From assembly GCA_032718475.1 (NCBI GenBank), contig JAUCBJ010000323.1:1-50568 (forward strand): DNA of 50,568 bases, written 5' to 3'. Position 1 is the first letter of the stretch. Every line of letters begins with the position of its first letter. The stretch comes from Nemertoderma westbladi (Eukaryota; Xenacoelomorpha; Nemertodermatida; Nemertodermatidae). Position numbers and translations under genes: made by a program. The notes under the pieces were generated by a model, which had not been told where the DNA came from, did no database searches, and saw only the letters and a program-made list of their open reading frames with translations. Shown piece after piece: positions 9,732 through 19,228 of this stretch.

Positions 9732-12064
9732 CGGGAGAACCGAAATGTCTAGCGGAAACCTTTGTCGGTGTACCAGATGCCTTCGAACTAGCGTATGATC
9801 GCTTAACTTCGATTTACGGAGGCACGGTGAGTATGGCTAAGTCAGTGATAGAAGAACTCTGTAAGGGGGGGGCTATAACAAAACCCGTTGACTTACTAAA
9901 ATTAGCTGACGAGATTAAGAACGCCATTACTACACTACACTCGATTGGACAACTTGACTACGCGAACACTCCGACAGTTCTATTAAAAATAATAGGAAGA
10001 TTACACCATCGACTTCGTCGGGAGTGGCGAAAGATAGAATATCAGCGAGAAGAGAGAGGCGGATTCTTGAAGTTGGAAGACGTCTACTTACTGATATCCA
10101 GAGAGGCAGTCGTTGAGACGCGTTCGAACTATACGGACCAACATATCGTGGTGGAGGGAATAACATTACCATCCTCGAACCGACAAAAACCCCAAACAAC
10201 ATCCACCAAGATGGTTACTTACGCCACATCGACCGACACCCGACAATTTTCGGACAATAATAAGGTATCCGCACCAATCGGAACCAAACAGATCCGACAG
10301 CAACTGACCACAGACTTTAGCGGGTGCCAATATTGCGAACGACTAGGTAAACGACATACTGGCCATAAACTGAGAGGTTGTCGACTATTCCGCGAATTGA
10401 ACTCGGAGGAACGACGATTACAAATACGACCATTGGACTCTTGTTGGCGGTGTACGCTACATGGACATGTCCGTAAGGACTGCCCAAATACGGACACCTG
10501 TCCTTCTTGTGGACGCAACCACGACGGCTTGCTACATACCGACAGTCATACGCCGACCAAACGCTTCACCAGGGAACACCCGGAAGCTGCAGCAAGATGC
10601 AACACAGCATACAAGGGTCGAGAGTCGAAAACAACACCGACATTCGTGACGCACATTAGAGATTGTTTCTCGGAACAATCAGGATCGTCAGACGAAGAGT
10701 CGGAAGACGACGACGTTTACTTTGATACTGGAGACGAACAACCATCGATTGCGCTTCTGACGCCTGATCAATTAAAGGGGTTTAGTATAATTCCTGTCAA
10801 GATTACTGGCACAAAAGGGAGCAAGAGGATCTACGCTATCCTGGATTCAGCCTCATCTCATAGCTACGTGGATGAGAAAGTAGCTGACGTTGTGACGGAT
10901 CTCCGACAAGGTAAGAATGTCAGTTACACCGTAAGTAGTATGCATGGACAACGTGCAATACCAGTGACACGAGTTAAGTTGAACTTAGACACTCTTCTTC
11001 CGAAATCGCAACATAGCGAAAAGGAGAGGTCTTTGTTACCCTTTAAGGATTTAACCTTTGCGGCCACAAAGGACTTTAGTAACCTACTAGGTCCTGTCCC
11101 AGAACAATCCTTGGAGGACCGTAAGTACTTCAGACACCTTGGTGTACCTGAATGTCCTGTCAATTATAGATCGGTAGCAATGCTGATCGGGACAGATCAA
11201 TTCAACCTACATCAAGTGTGGGAAACCAGACCATCGGCAGTCGTAGCGGGAAACGCATACGCCTGTAGAACGCCGATAGGGTGGTATACTCGAGCGCCTG
11301 TGCGCACACTGGATATAAGTGACGAGGAAGACGATATACAAAGTACATGTAGTTTATTAACTACAACTTCGACTCATTCCTTTTCACACGACGTAGACTA
11401 TACTACACTACAGTCAAGTTCGACAAAACATGACACGACATGTGTAGCTAGTATGATAAGTCACAAGGAGCAGCTAACCCACCAGGTGAGTTTAGAACTT
11501 GAGGAGAAGACGAGTCAGCCAGAGATTCCATCGACGACAGATCATAACGCCGGAAGGCTTGCGAGTCTACCTACACCAATAACCTCAACAATGCCCGTCG
11601 ATATCGATGACGACGCGTTAAGAAATCATCAAGTGGAACAAGCTGCATTGGACAAAGAATTAACGGAGAAGACTATCAGGTGGTTAGAACAAGATACAGC
11701 TGAACCTGGTAGCTACGAACCATGTATGTCAGAACAAGAGAAACAATCTTTGAAGATCATGGAAGATACTATCCGCCAGACGAAAGACGGACATTATGAG
11801 GTAGGGATGCTATGGTGTAACCAACGTCCTAAACTTATAAATAACTATCCGCTAGCCTTAAGACGTTTACACTCAATACGACAACGTCTATTAAAGGACG
11901 AGAAAGCCCATCTGCAGTATAATACTCAGATGGAGACGTATTTGACCAAAGGATACGCTATCCGAATGACTAACCCAGAGATAGTGACTGACCAGAAAAT
12001 ACTACTTGCCAGATCACTACGTGAGACACCCCGACAAACCAGACAAAGTACGTGTAGTCAATGA
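9732..12064 (+). pseudogene. BEL-1 Gag capsid core, zinc knuckles and aspartic protease
   Basis: Continues gag-pol in the next frame (frame open 9635-12064). The capsid region (DUF1759-like) runs to about 10140, with TGEPKCLAETF and YDRLTSIYGG. Three Cys-rich units follow at about 10320-10540: CQYCERLGKRHTGHKLRGC, CWRCTLHGHVRKDC and CPSCGRNHDGLLH. These bind nucleic acid in Gag proteins. The protease (DUF1758-like) begins about 10775 with the active-site segment AILDSASS; the usual Gly after Asp-Ser is Ala here. The end carries the start of the RT (KLINNYPLALRRLHSIRQRL). Two single-base shifts bound this part, near 9725 and at an A run near 11996. They cancel, so the ends are in the same frame, as expected of one ancestral polyprotein. 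Confidence 0.88.
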
Positions 12065-14288
12065 CTGCGCGGCTCTGTTTGAGGGAATGTCCCTCAATAG
12101 TGAGTTAATGGATGGACCAAACATGAATAATTATCTTATGGGGGTGATTATGCGCTTCCGTCAGCGTCAAGTAGCCTTTACTTGTGACGTCGAAGCTATG
12201 TTTCACCAAGTGAGAGCGTTAGAGCAAGACAGAGACAGTTTAAGGTTCCTCTGGTACCCGGAAGGAGACTTAAGTCTACCACCGGTGACTTACCAAATGC
12301 AAGTTCGCGTTTTCGGTGCCAGGGACAGCCCAAACTGTACGATGTACGCCCTAAAGCAAGCCGCTAGGGATCAGAAACATATATATGACCCAGAGATAAT
12401 TAAGATCGTAGAACGTGACTTTTATGTAGACGATGGTTTACAGAGTTGTGACACAGTAGAACGTGCTATTACAGTAGCACATCAATTACGAGACTGCTTA
12501 GCGGGCGGAGGTTTTAACTTCACCAAATTCGCCTCAAACAGTGCCGAATTGGTAGACTCATTCGGAACGACTGAGCGTGGAGGTGGTGACATTGACCTAG
12601 AGTTCGAACCACTACCGACGACCAAGGTGTTGGGGCTCTTTTGGGACCCAAACACGGACAACTTTCGAGTGAAGGTGAGACTGGACACTCAAGAAAACAC
12701 TCTGACAAAGAGATCCTGCTTGTCAAAATTGAGTCGATTGTTCAATCCATTAGGATTCATCAGTCCAATAATACTGCAAGCCAGAATTTATATGCGCAGT
12801 ATTTGGAAGGATGGACTGACATGGGACGAGCCGATCTCATCAGAACAAGTGGACTTATGGAAAACCTGGGAGGCAGAATTATCTTCGCTAGAGGATTATT
12901 CCATACCCAGAGTCTACTTTCCATTACAAACGACGTTTCCTGACAACTTGGAATTACATTGTTTTTCCGACGCCAGTGACAACGGCTTTGGTGTGGCAGC
13001 GTACTTGCGCAGACAAGTAGACTCAGAAGAGTTCGATGTTTCGCTCATTACTTCTAAGGCTAAGACCATGCCTACTAAGTATATGACGACACCACGAGCT
13101 GAGTTACAAGCCGCAACCCTGTCAACCACAATCGTGAACCTTATACAGACGGAACTACAGTCAAGTTTACAGATATTTTATTGGACTGACGCGACGTTGG
13201 TTTTATTTTACATAAACAACGACACACTTGAATTCAAGACATTCGTAGCTAACCGTCGCGCAGAAATTCTAGACCGTTCAATAAAGGAAGATTGGCGACA
13301 TTGTCCCGGACCACAAAACCCAGCCGATATTGCGTCAAGAGGAATGATGCCTGAGGAATTCTGTAAACCGGAGAACAAAGAATTTTGGCAGCACGGACCA
13401 CAATTCTTGCAAAGATCAACACTACATTGGCCGCCACTATACGACAACAAGTCTAACACTATCCCTAAAGACGCGGAAATTAAAAAACCAAAGAAAGGGA
13501 AAGCAAAGAAAAGGACGACGGCAAAACTCAAGAAAAAACCGATGGCGAAATGCAATGATATAACTTCAAAGGTCAAGAACGGAAGACTTGCGAGCCTTTC
13601 TACACCAGACATATCGCCAGATGGTCAACCAGACGCGTTACTAGACGGTCAACCAGACACTTTGCCAGACATAGCACAAAATGTTCTACCAGACACTAGT
13701 AACATATTGACAAATAGTAAAGCCGCAGTTTCTCTATTGGAGCGGCCTTCTATTGACAAACAACCAGACGCGTTACTAGACGATCAACCAGACGTTTTGC
13801 TAGACACGTCACTAGATATTTCGCCGGATGTTCCGCGAAACATTTTACCAGACATGTCACAAAATGTTCTACCAGAAACTAGTAACATATTGACAAATAG
13901 TAAAGCCGCAGTTTCCCTATTGGAGCGGCCTTGTATCGACAAACTACCAAATTTGACACACTTGAGCAACAATAAGCACAGTGAAACCTCATGTATTACA
14001 GATGTGGGTAGTACCTACGCTAATGTAAATACAGGTGTTACTTTGCGCTCAAGAGACATACCAAACTTGCAACCTATGGTGAGACCCGGGATTAATATCG
14101 GCAGAAAAATAAGTTTACCGAAACCCAGTGACCCCATAGAGTTCAAACCACCATTAACGATCGACTTACAAAGTACTGACAACCAAGGTAAGAAAACAAA
14201 GAAGGACAAATTACTTGTAGACCCGGACGGATCAACAGTCAACAAGGGAATACCTACCGGCGGACCCGTGGGCCCTTTTAGTAAATAA
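12006..14288 (+). pseudogene. BEL-1 reverse transcriptase, RNase H and repetitive linker
   Basis: The RT shows LPDHYVRHP, VVNDCAALF, motif A FTCDVEAMF (about 12180) and motif C YVDD (about 12424-12435), so its catalytic Asp residues are intact. RNase H follows at about 12960-13330, with CFSDASDNGFG, the Glu in TPRAELQA and YWTDAT; it ends with NPADIASRG. From 13440 a Lys-rich stretch and a linker of about 280 residues follow, rich in PD and LLD words and holding a 183-base internal duplication. I know no domain for the linker. The frame stops at TAA (14286-14288), but the same frame stays open afterwards into integrase. The RT copies element RNA to DNA and RNase H removes the template. Confidence 0.92.
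13675..13957 (+). repeat. 183-base direct duplication in BEL-1 pol linker
   Basis: The block beginning CACAAAATGTTCTACCAGA at 13675 recurs at 13858 (offset 183 bases, 61 codons). The shared part includes LTNSKAAVSLLERP. The two copies differ at only a few positions over about 100 bases. Frame is preserved. Smaller QPDALLD/QPDTLPD repeats lie on either side. Confidence 0.85.
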
Positions 14289-15848
14289 AAACCTTCCAAA
14301 TTCTCCATTGACTTACCTGATGACGTCACAAATACTTACGTCGACCGTATTGTAAACTTAACAGATTCTTGGACAAACGCTTGCCGAAAATTAGCGTGGA
14401 TTGTACGTTTTGTACAATACGTTAAAGGCAAACGCGACTTTACACGTCGACTTACATTGACTGAGATTGACAGGTGTGAAATTAAATTAATTCGCCATTA
14501 CCAACTGCGATATTTCGCACGCGAATTCACATCTATAAATCAAGGTCAACCAATCAAGTCGTCACCAATATTGAGTTGGAGTCCGATAATTTATAATGGC
14601 TTAATTTGTCATAAATCTCGGCTTCAAAATATTGACTTTAATACTGACTTTAGGTACCCAATAATAATACCGCAACATCACGAGTTACAACGTGCAATGA
14701 TACTGGACGCACATTTACATCTGAAACACGCTGGAAGACACCACTGTCTTTCCTACTTACGTACAAGATTTGTATTAAGTAGACCCAGTAAAGCGTTAAG
14801 TTCAGTGACACGTACGTGTATTATTTGTAAAAAGGTACACTCTAGAATAGGTACCCAAGAAATGAGTGAACTTCCACAAGCACGACTTCAAGCATTCAGA
14901 CCACCTTTCACAGAGACTGGAATTGATTGCTTTGGTCCCATACATACGAAACGTGGACATATACTAGTAAAACGCTGGGGACTGATTTTCACATGTATGT
15001 CCAGTAGGGCAGTTCATATTGAACGTGTGATGGATCTTTCCACCAACGCGTTTATACTAGCATTGCGGCGATTTATCGCCAGACGCGGACTAGTGAAATG
15101 CTTGTACTCAGACCAAGGGACAAACTTTGTTGGTGCTCGAAATGAGATTGCTAGAGCCTTTAAGAAATTAGATCATGATCAAATCTCAAACGAACTACGT
15201 CCTTACAAGATTGTTTGGAAGTTTAATCCTCCAGATAGTCCATGGAGAGGCGGAGTCTGGGAGAGATTGATCAGATCTATCAAAACGGCAATGGCAAAGG
15301 TCATTCCAGTAAACCACATATTGACAGACGACCAACTGACAACACTGTTTGTTGAAATCGAGGCAATACTAAATACTAGACCAATAGTATTAGTACCCGA
15401 TGACAAACAATCCCAGTTTGCTTTAACACCAGCACACCTGCTTATGCAGGCACCGACTACTTTGACGCCTATTTCTTTTCCAATAGAAGGCGATAGCTAC
15501 GGTAGAAAAGCGTGGAAAATCACGCAACTACTAGCTAACAAATTCTGGGAAATATGGCAAAACCATTATTTGCCCTCTATTTCTGCCAGAACAACATGGT
15601 ACAATAACACCCGCGCATTAAAGCCGGGAGATCACGTGCTGTTAGCGGAAGTGAATCTAAAAAGACGCTTCTGGATAACAGGTGTAATTTTAGCCACACA
15701 TCCATCTATGGATGGAGTGACAAGAACTGTGACGGTACGGACAATTGACGGTCGTACAGTAGACAGACCGACTCAACGTCTCGTACTTCTTGAAGAGACT
15801 CGTAACGAGTCTGGAGACTACAAATCTCCAACAAATGTTAGTAAATAA
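14289..15848 (+). pseudogene. BEL-1 integrase
   Basis: The same frame as the RT continues after the TAA with KPSKFSIDLPDDV and WTNACRKLAWIVRF, the usual pre-integrase segment of BEL pol. The first ATG of the open part is at 14457. Counting from there, an H2C2 zinc module is seen (H86, H91, C121, C124). The integrase core follows with catalytic D157 (GIDCFGP), D219 (YSDQGTNF) and E269 (GGVWER). The C-terminal part carries LKPGDHVLLAE and RPTQRLVLLEE, and the frame ends at TAA 15846-15848. Integrase joins the DNA copy to the host chromosome; the GCCAA duplication fits it. The 120 codons or so before 14457 could only be made by read-through or from a master copy lacking the stop. Confidence 0.92.
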
Positions 15849-16387
15849 TTAGGAGTTTACAAATAGATTTCCACATACCTGTACACCATAGTAAGGACAG
15901 CGGTAGAATTCCATTGTCTTTATATGTGAACATTGAGGGTAGTACCCTTATGTGTCACATAGGAGCGGGATTTGTAGGTATAAGAAATGGAATTCTACTT
16001 GGAACTCACAATATTGAGACATTTTCGAAATTTTAGACAATCCATTTGGATTCGAAAATTTTTAAAATTTTCTCCAGTGAATAGATTTCAGGGTACACTG
16101 TACAGTCGGGTGGAACTTAAAATTAGAGAAACAAGAGAGGAAGACTTGCGAGCCTTTCTTAAAATTTTAATTAAATTTTACACGGTCTTGTTTCAATAAG
16201 TTACGTCAAAATAGACTTCCCTATATTTATTACTAACTCTTGACTGCTTATTTTCTGATAATAGTTTGGGATCAAAAAGTGAGTATTTTAGACTCACAGC
16301 CAGTTTAGCCCAAATTCGTTTTTTATTTCGGCAAAAAATTTTAGATAAGAAACAGTGTGTCATTAAAGAAACCCTAGATCTTAGGCT
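15849..16387 (+). other. BEL-1 spacer between integrase and the extra gene
   Basis: AT-rich, with no frame I would defend. A 70-codon frame (15987-16199) lacks recognisable features. It holds one copy of the recurrent 20-base motif at 16139-16158. A GGAGCGGGA purine tract near 15962 resembles the tract before the 3' LTR and could be a decayed or second priming site. Confidence 0.5.
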
Positions 16388-17626
16388 ATGGGTAGGAGGT
16401 TAGAGCGTTGTCGAGCCAAAAGGGCAGACGAAAACTCTCACGTCTCCTCACAACTAACTACAAACTCTGTTGTATTCCCTCTAGTAGTAATGATTATGTA
16501 ACTACACCTCAAATTATGGAGAAGGAGATACATGGAGAGCCGAGATGGGGATATGATATCCAAGAGGAAGCAGCAGCGCCATTCGAAAGATTTGGAGCCA
16601 AAGACTACACTATATTTGGTATAAAAGAATTATCAGAAAGTACTGCGAAACTCGCGAGAACTAAATATGACTCGAATGTATTAAAAAGAAGGCAAAACGC
16701 ATTAAATGAAAGAATCGAAAGTTTGCGCAAAACCTTCAATGAACTTTACCCGTACGACGCTTTGTGTGATACGGGAGACATTAGCGAAGACCCCGATACT
16801 GAAATTAGTCGTTTGTATCATACCATGCAATACCTAAAGGCGCACGAACCTATGCCCGCGGTACGCGATGAATTCGATGGAATGCACCTTTACAGACGAA
16901 CTCGAGGGGACGATAGAGAAACCAAGGAAGCATTTTCAGTTTATAAACTTTATTATCAATGCGGTTCTTGTATGCGCGAACAACGAAATGCGATTCCAAT
17001 GCGTTTGAATAAGGAAAATCCCGAACCGATATTGGCGAGGTGTTCGAACCATCAACAACTACGCTACCAGGAAGGAGGGTATCCTTTATCAAATCCATAT
17101 CATTCGTTTGCTATCACCGGACCAAAGGCGGGAGAAACTGTCGTTTACCCACCCAAGGTTGTTGAACCCGATGCATTTGAACTTACGCTGGACGAGGCGA
17201 ATCAGTCAACCCGCGAAAAGAAAGAAGCTCTTAGCCTATACAGAGCCTACAAGGTTTTCGAGAAAGGTGAGATGGAAGAATGGGGCGGAAGACTCGCGAG
17301 CCTACCTTACCATTGGACGTCACACGATCAAACTTCAGCTAAGGAGATGACACCGGAAATTTTCGAAAGTATAAACTTTGCCCAAAATGTTCAATCGTAT
17401 CACATATGGTGAATTTGACCGTTTTCGAACTGAAAAGCGGAATAAGGGAGCTTGGTTAACCGTCGCATGGGCATACCGAGCCGCGTTTTACCACAAACGT
17501 ATACGAGCGAGCGTATTCGAGGAAGAGGAGATCCTAGAGGCGACAAATATACCAGCCACTCCGGTTGCGCCGTCTGCACGTCACCCTCGGGAGGACGGAC
17601 AGGGTAGGATCATAAGGGCCGACTAA
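16388..17626 (+). pseudogene. BEL-1 extra 3' gene, N-terminal and middle part (unknown function)
   Basis: I do not recognise this gene. The main frame is open from before 16408 to 17412, with its first in-frame ATG at 16516; an earlier ATG at 16388 opens a 37-codon frame (MGRRLERCR) ending near 16501. A second frame (17378-17626) overlaps the end and continues similar Arg/Lys/Glu-rich sequence, so a single-base shift near 17390 is likely. The chain has helical, charged N-terminal stretches (NALNERIESLRKTFNELY), then a possible zinc site CGSC...CSNH (two Cys, then Cys and His about 27 residues on). No membrane segment is visible, so a retroviral type of envelope is unlikely. Its place after integrase and before the LTR suggests a spliced or subgenomic product. 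Confidence 0.6.
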
Positions 17627-17962
17627 GTTATTAGTTTATTAATTATTTACTATTTATACTGTAATTACGTTTTATAATAAATTGTTCTGTACATTACATC
17701 TTTATCGTTGAGTCGGGCATTGTCACGCTCTCGGTAAAGTTGTACATGTACATAGTGTAATTACGTTTTATATTGGTTTTAGGTTAGCGTAGTGTAATAT
17801 TGTATTTGTAACCAAGTAACATAAAGGACCCCCTTGGAAATAAGCTGCAAAGCTTTAGGGGTAATCCTATATGTTATGTTGGACAATACCTCTATACCGG
17901 TACATTGTTTGGTGTATTTGTTATTGTTTTTACATAATGTATAAATAAATCTATCTATCTAT
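17621..17962 (+). mobile_element. 5'-truncated LINE 3' tail inserted in the extra gene
   Basis: About 342 bases of 3'-UTR type sequence: an A+T-rich body, AATAAGCTGCAAAGCTTTAGGGGTAAT near 17838 (typical of CR1/L2-type tails), TAAATAAAT and a final (CTAT)n run to 17962. Flanks read ATAAGGGCC on the left and ATAGGGTCC on the right, an imperfect target duplication. Removing the insert would rejoin the frame on both sides (frame shared by 17378-17626 and 17963-18376). It could be the same family as the LINE at 817-3738, but that copy lacks its tail, so this cannot be tested here. Confidence 0.7.
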
Positions 17963-18376
17963 AGGGTCCAGAAAGTGAGCCAACAATTAAAGAAGTCTAT
18001 TAATATAGAAGAACGCAAGGGAGTTGAGCCGACTATTCGAATTACTCGGGATACGGTATCGCTTCCTAGAGAACCAACAGGAGGATCGGGACATACACCA
18101 GCTGATCAAAAGGGGGCGCAAGCTACTCTTGGGTCTGCGTCGTCCGCTTCTCGCGCGTTCCCAGACGTTTTACCAACTGTAGTGACAACTGATCGGTCAC
18201 GAGGAATCGGTCGAGGTTTTGGGATGCCAAATAGACGAATTTGCGAGGAAATAGTCGCACCGTCTCTCAACGTCCAAACGAAACCAGTGACTCGCCCCAC
18301 GAGTCCCATATCGCGAGCAAAGTCACCTGTGCGCAGTTTTCGAGGACGTGGCAGGGCTCGATCAACTAAGCGATAA
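17963..18376 (+). pseudogene. BEL-1 extra 3' gene, C-terminal part
   Basis: A frame of about 137 codons after the LINE tail, in phase with 17378-17626. Composition is disordered and strongly basic, rich in Ser, Thr, Pro and Arg, ending FRGRGRARSTKR before TAA. A basic tail of this kind would suit RNA or DNA binding. The extra gene of X (41815-44572) also ends in a basic tail (LRKRRPRKKN), although the two sequences are not clearly alignable. Function unknown. Start codons inside this piece should not be taken as real, since it is the end of an interrupted gene. Confidence 0.6.
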
Positions 18377-19228
18377 AAGGGAGGGCAAGGGTGGACGGAA
18401 GACTCGTGAGCCTTTCTTGTGAATTTTATGATTTATTTGAGTTATATATTTAATTAGTAAGTTTTGTATTCTGGAAGAACTCATATTTAGTAAGATTCAT
18501 ATTTAGTAAGATTTATATTTAGTAAGATTTATATTTAGTAAGATTTATATTTAGTAAGAATTTGTATTCAGTAAGAATTTGTATTTTGCAAGATTTATAT
18601 TTTATATTTGTGTTTATTCCGAACTTATGCAATTTATATTGTTCCGAATATTATGCAATTTATATCTTATAAGCAGTATTTGTATTTACAGTGAAATAGA
18701 AAGTAAGAGTAGATGGAAGACTCGTGGGCCTTTCTTATAGTTTCATTTGTAAAGTGTTATATTTTGTATTTAGAAAGTTTTATAGTTAGAAAGTTTTGTA
18801 CTTAGAAAGACTCATATTTGTAATTATTCCGAACTTATGCAATCTACATTTAGGCACGAAAGTATTTGTAATTATTTGAATTTATGCAATATTTGAGATG
18901 CAATAGTAGATGGAAGACTCGCGAGCCTTTCTTATGATTTTCATTTATTTGTATTTGTAATTGTTTGAATTTATGCAATATTGAGATGCAATAGATTTAT
19001 ATTGGTGAATTTAATTTAGATTTATATTGTACTTACTTAGTAAAGCCTTAAATATGTAAAGTTTGAATTTGTAATTATTTTGTATCGAATCATTATGTAG
19101 AAAGGAAGTATTGTTTGAAATTTAATTTGTAATATATGTAAGTACGCCCTAAGTATTCTATAATTTGATTGATTATTGGTGAAAACCGTATATTTTATGC
19201 ACGATAATATCCTGTTTTCATGGAGCGG
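18377..19228 (+). other. BEL-1 AT-rich 3' non-coding region with 16-base tandem repeat
   Basis: No gene. A 16-base unit YATATTTAGTAAGATT is repeated about six to seven times from about 18484 to 18580, decaying to the right. Three copies of the recurrent 20-base motif lie at 18397, 18715 and 18912, each followed by TTAT or TTGT and then T-rich DNA. A looser unit around GAACTTATGCAATTTATAT recurs near 18620, 18650 and 18830. Confidence 0.75.
19221..19228 (+). promoter_or_regulatory. Polypurine tract of BEL-1
   Basis: TGGAGCGG directly before the 3' LTR, after TTTTCA. X has TTTTCTGGGAGCGG at the same place (44637-44650). It would prime plus-strand DNA synthesis. Confidence 0.7.

Larger units (their letters stand above)
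6943..18931 (+). repeat. Dispersed 20-base motif GGAAGACTYGYGAGCCTWYC (13 copies)
   Basis: Copies start at 6943, 8713, 8797, 8881, 8965, 9049, 11552, 13581, 16139, 17287, 18397, 18715 and 18912, all on the plus strand. Most differ from the consensus by 0-2 bases. Translation differs by place: ...TREPTE or KTCEPTE in gag, GRLASL in the protease linker, pol linker and extra gene, a third frame in the 15987 frame, and none in the 3' region. The core CTCGCGAG is self-complementary. I see no full copy in the LTRs, X, Z or the LINE. The span given is the range over which the copies are scattered. Confidence 0.85.

Noticed and set aside
15987-16199. A 70-codon gene after integrase
   Set aside because: Only a short frame with no start context or motif. 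It happens to include one copy of the 20-base motif, so it is described as spacer.
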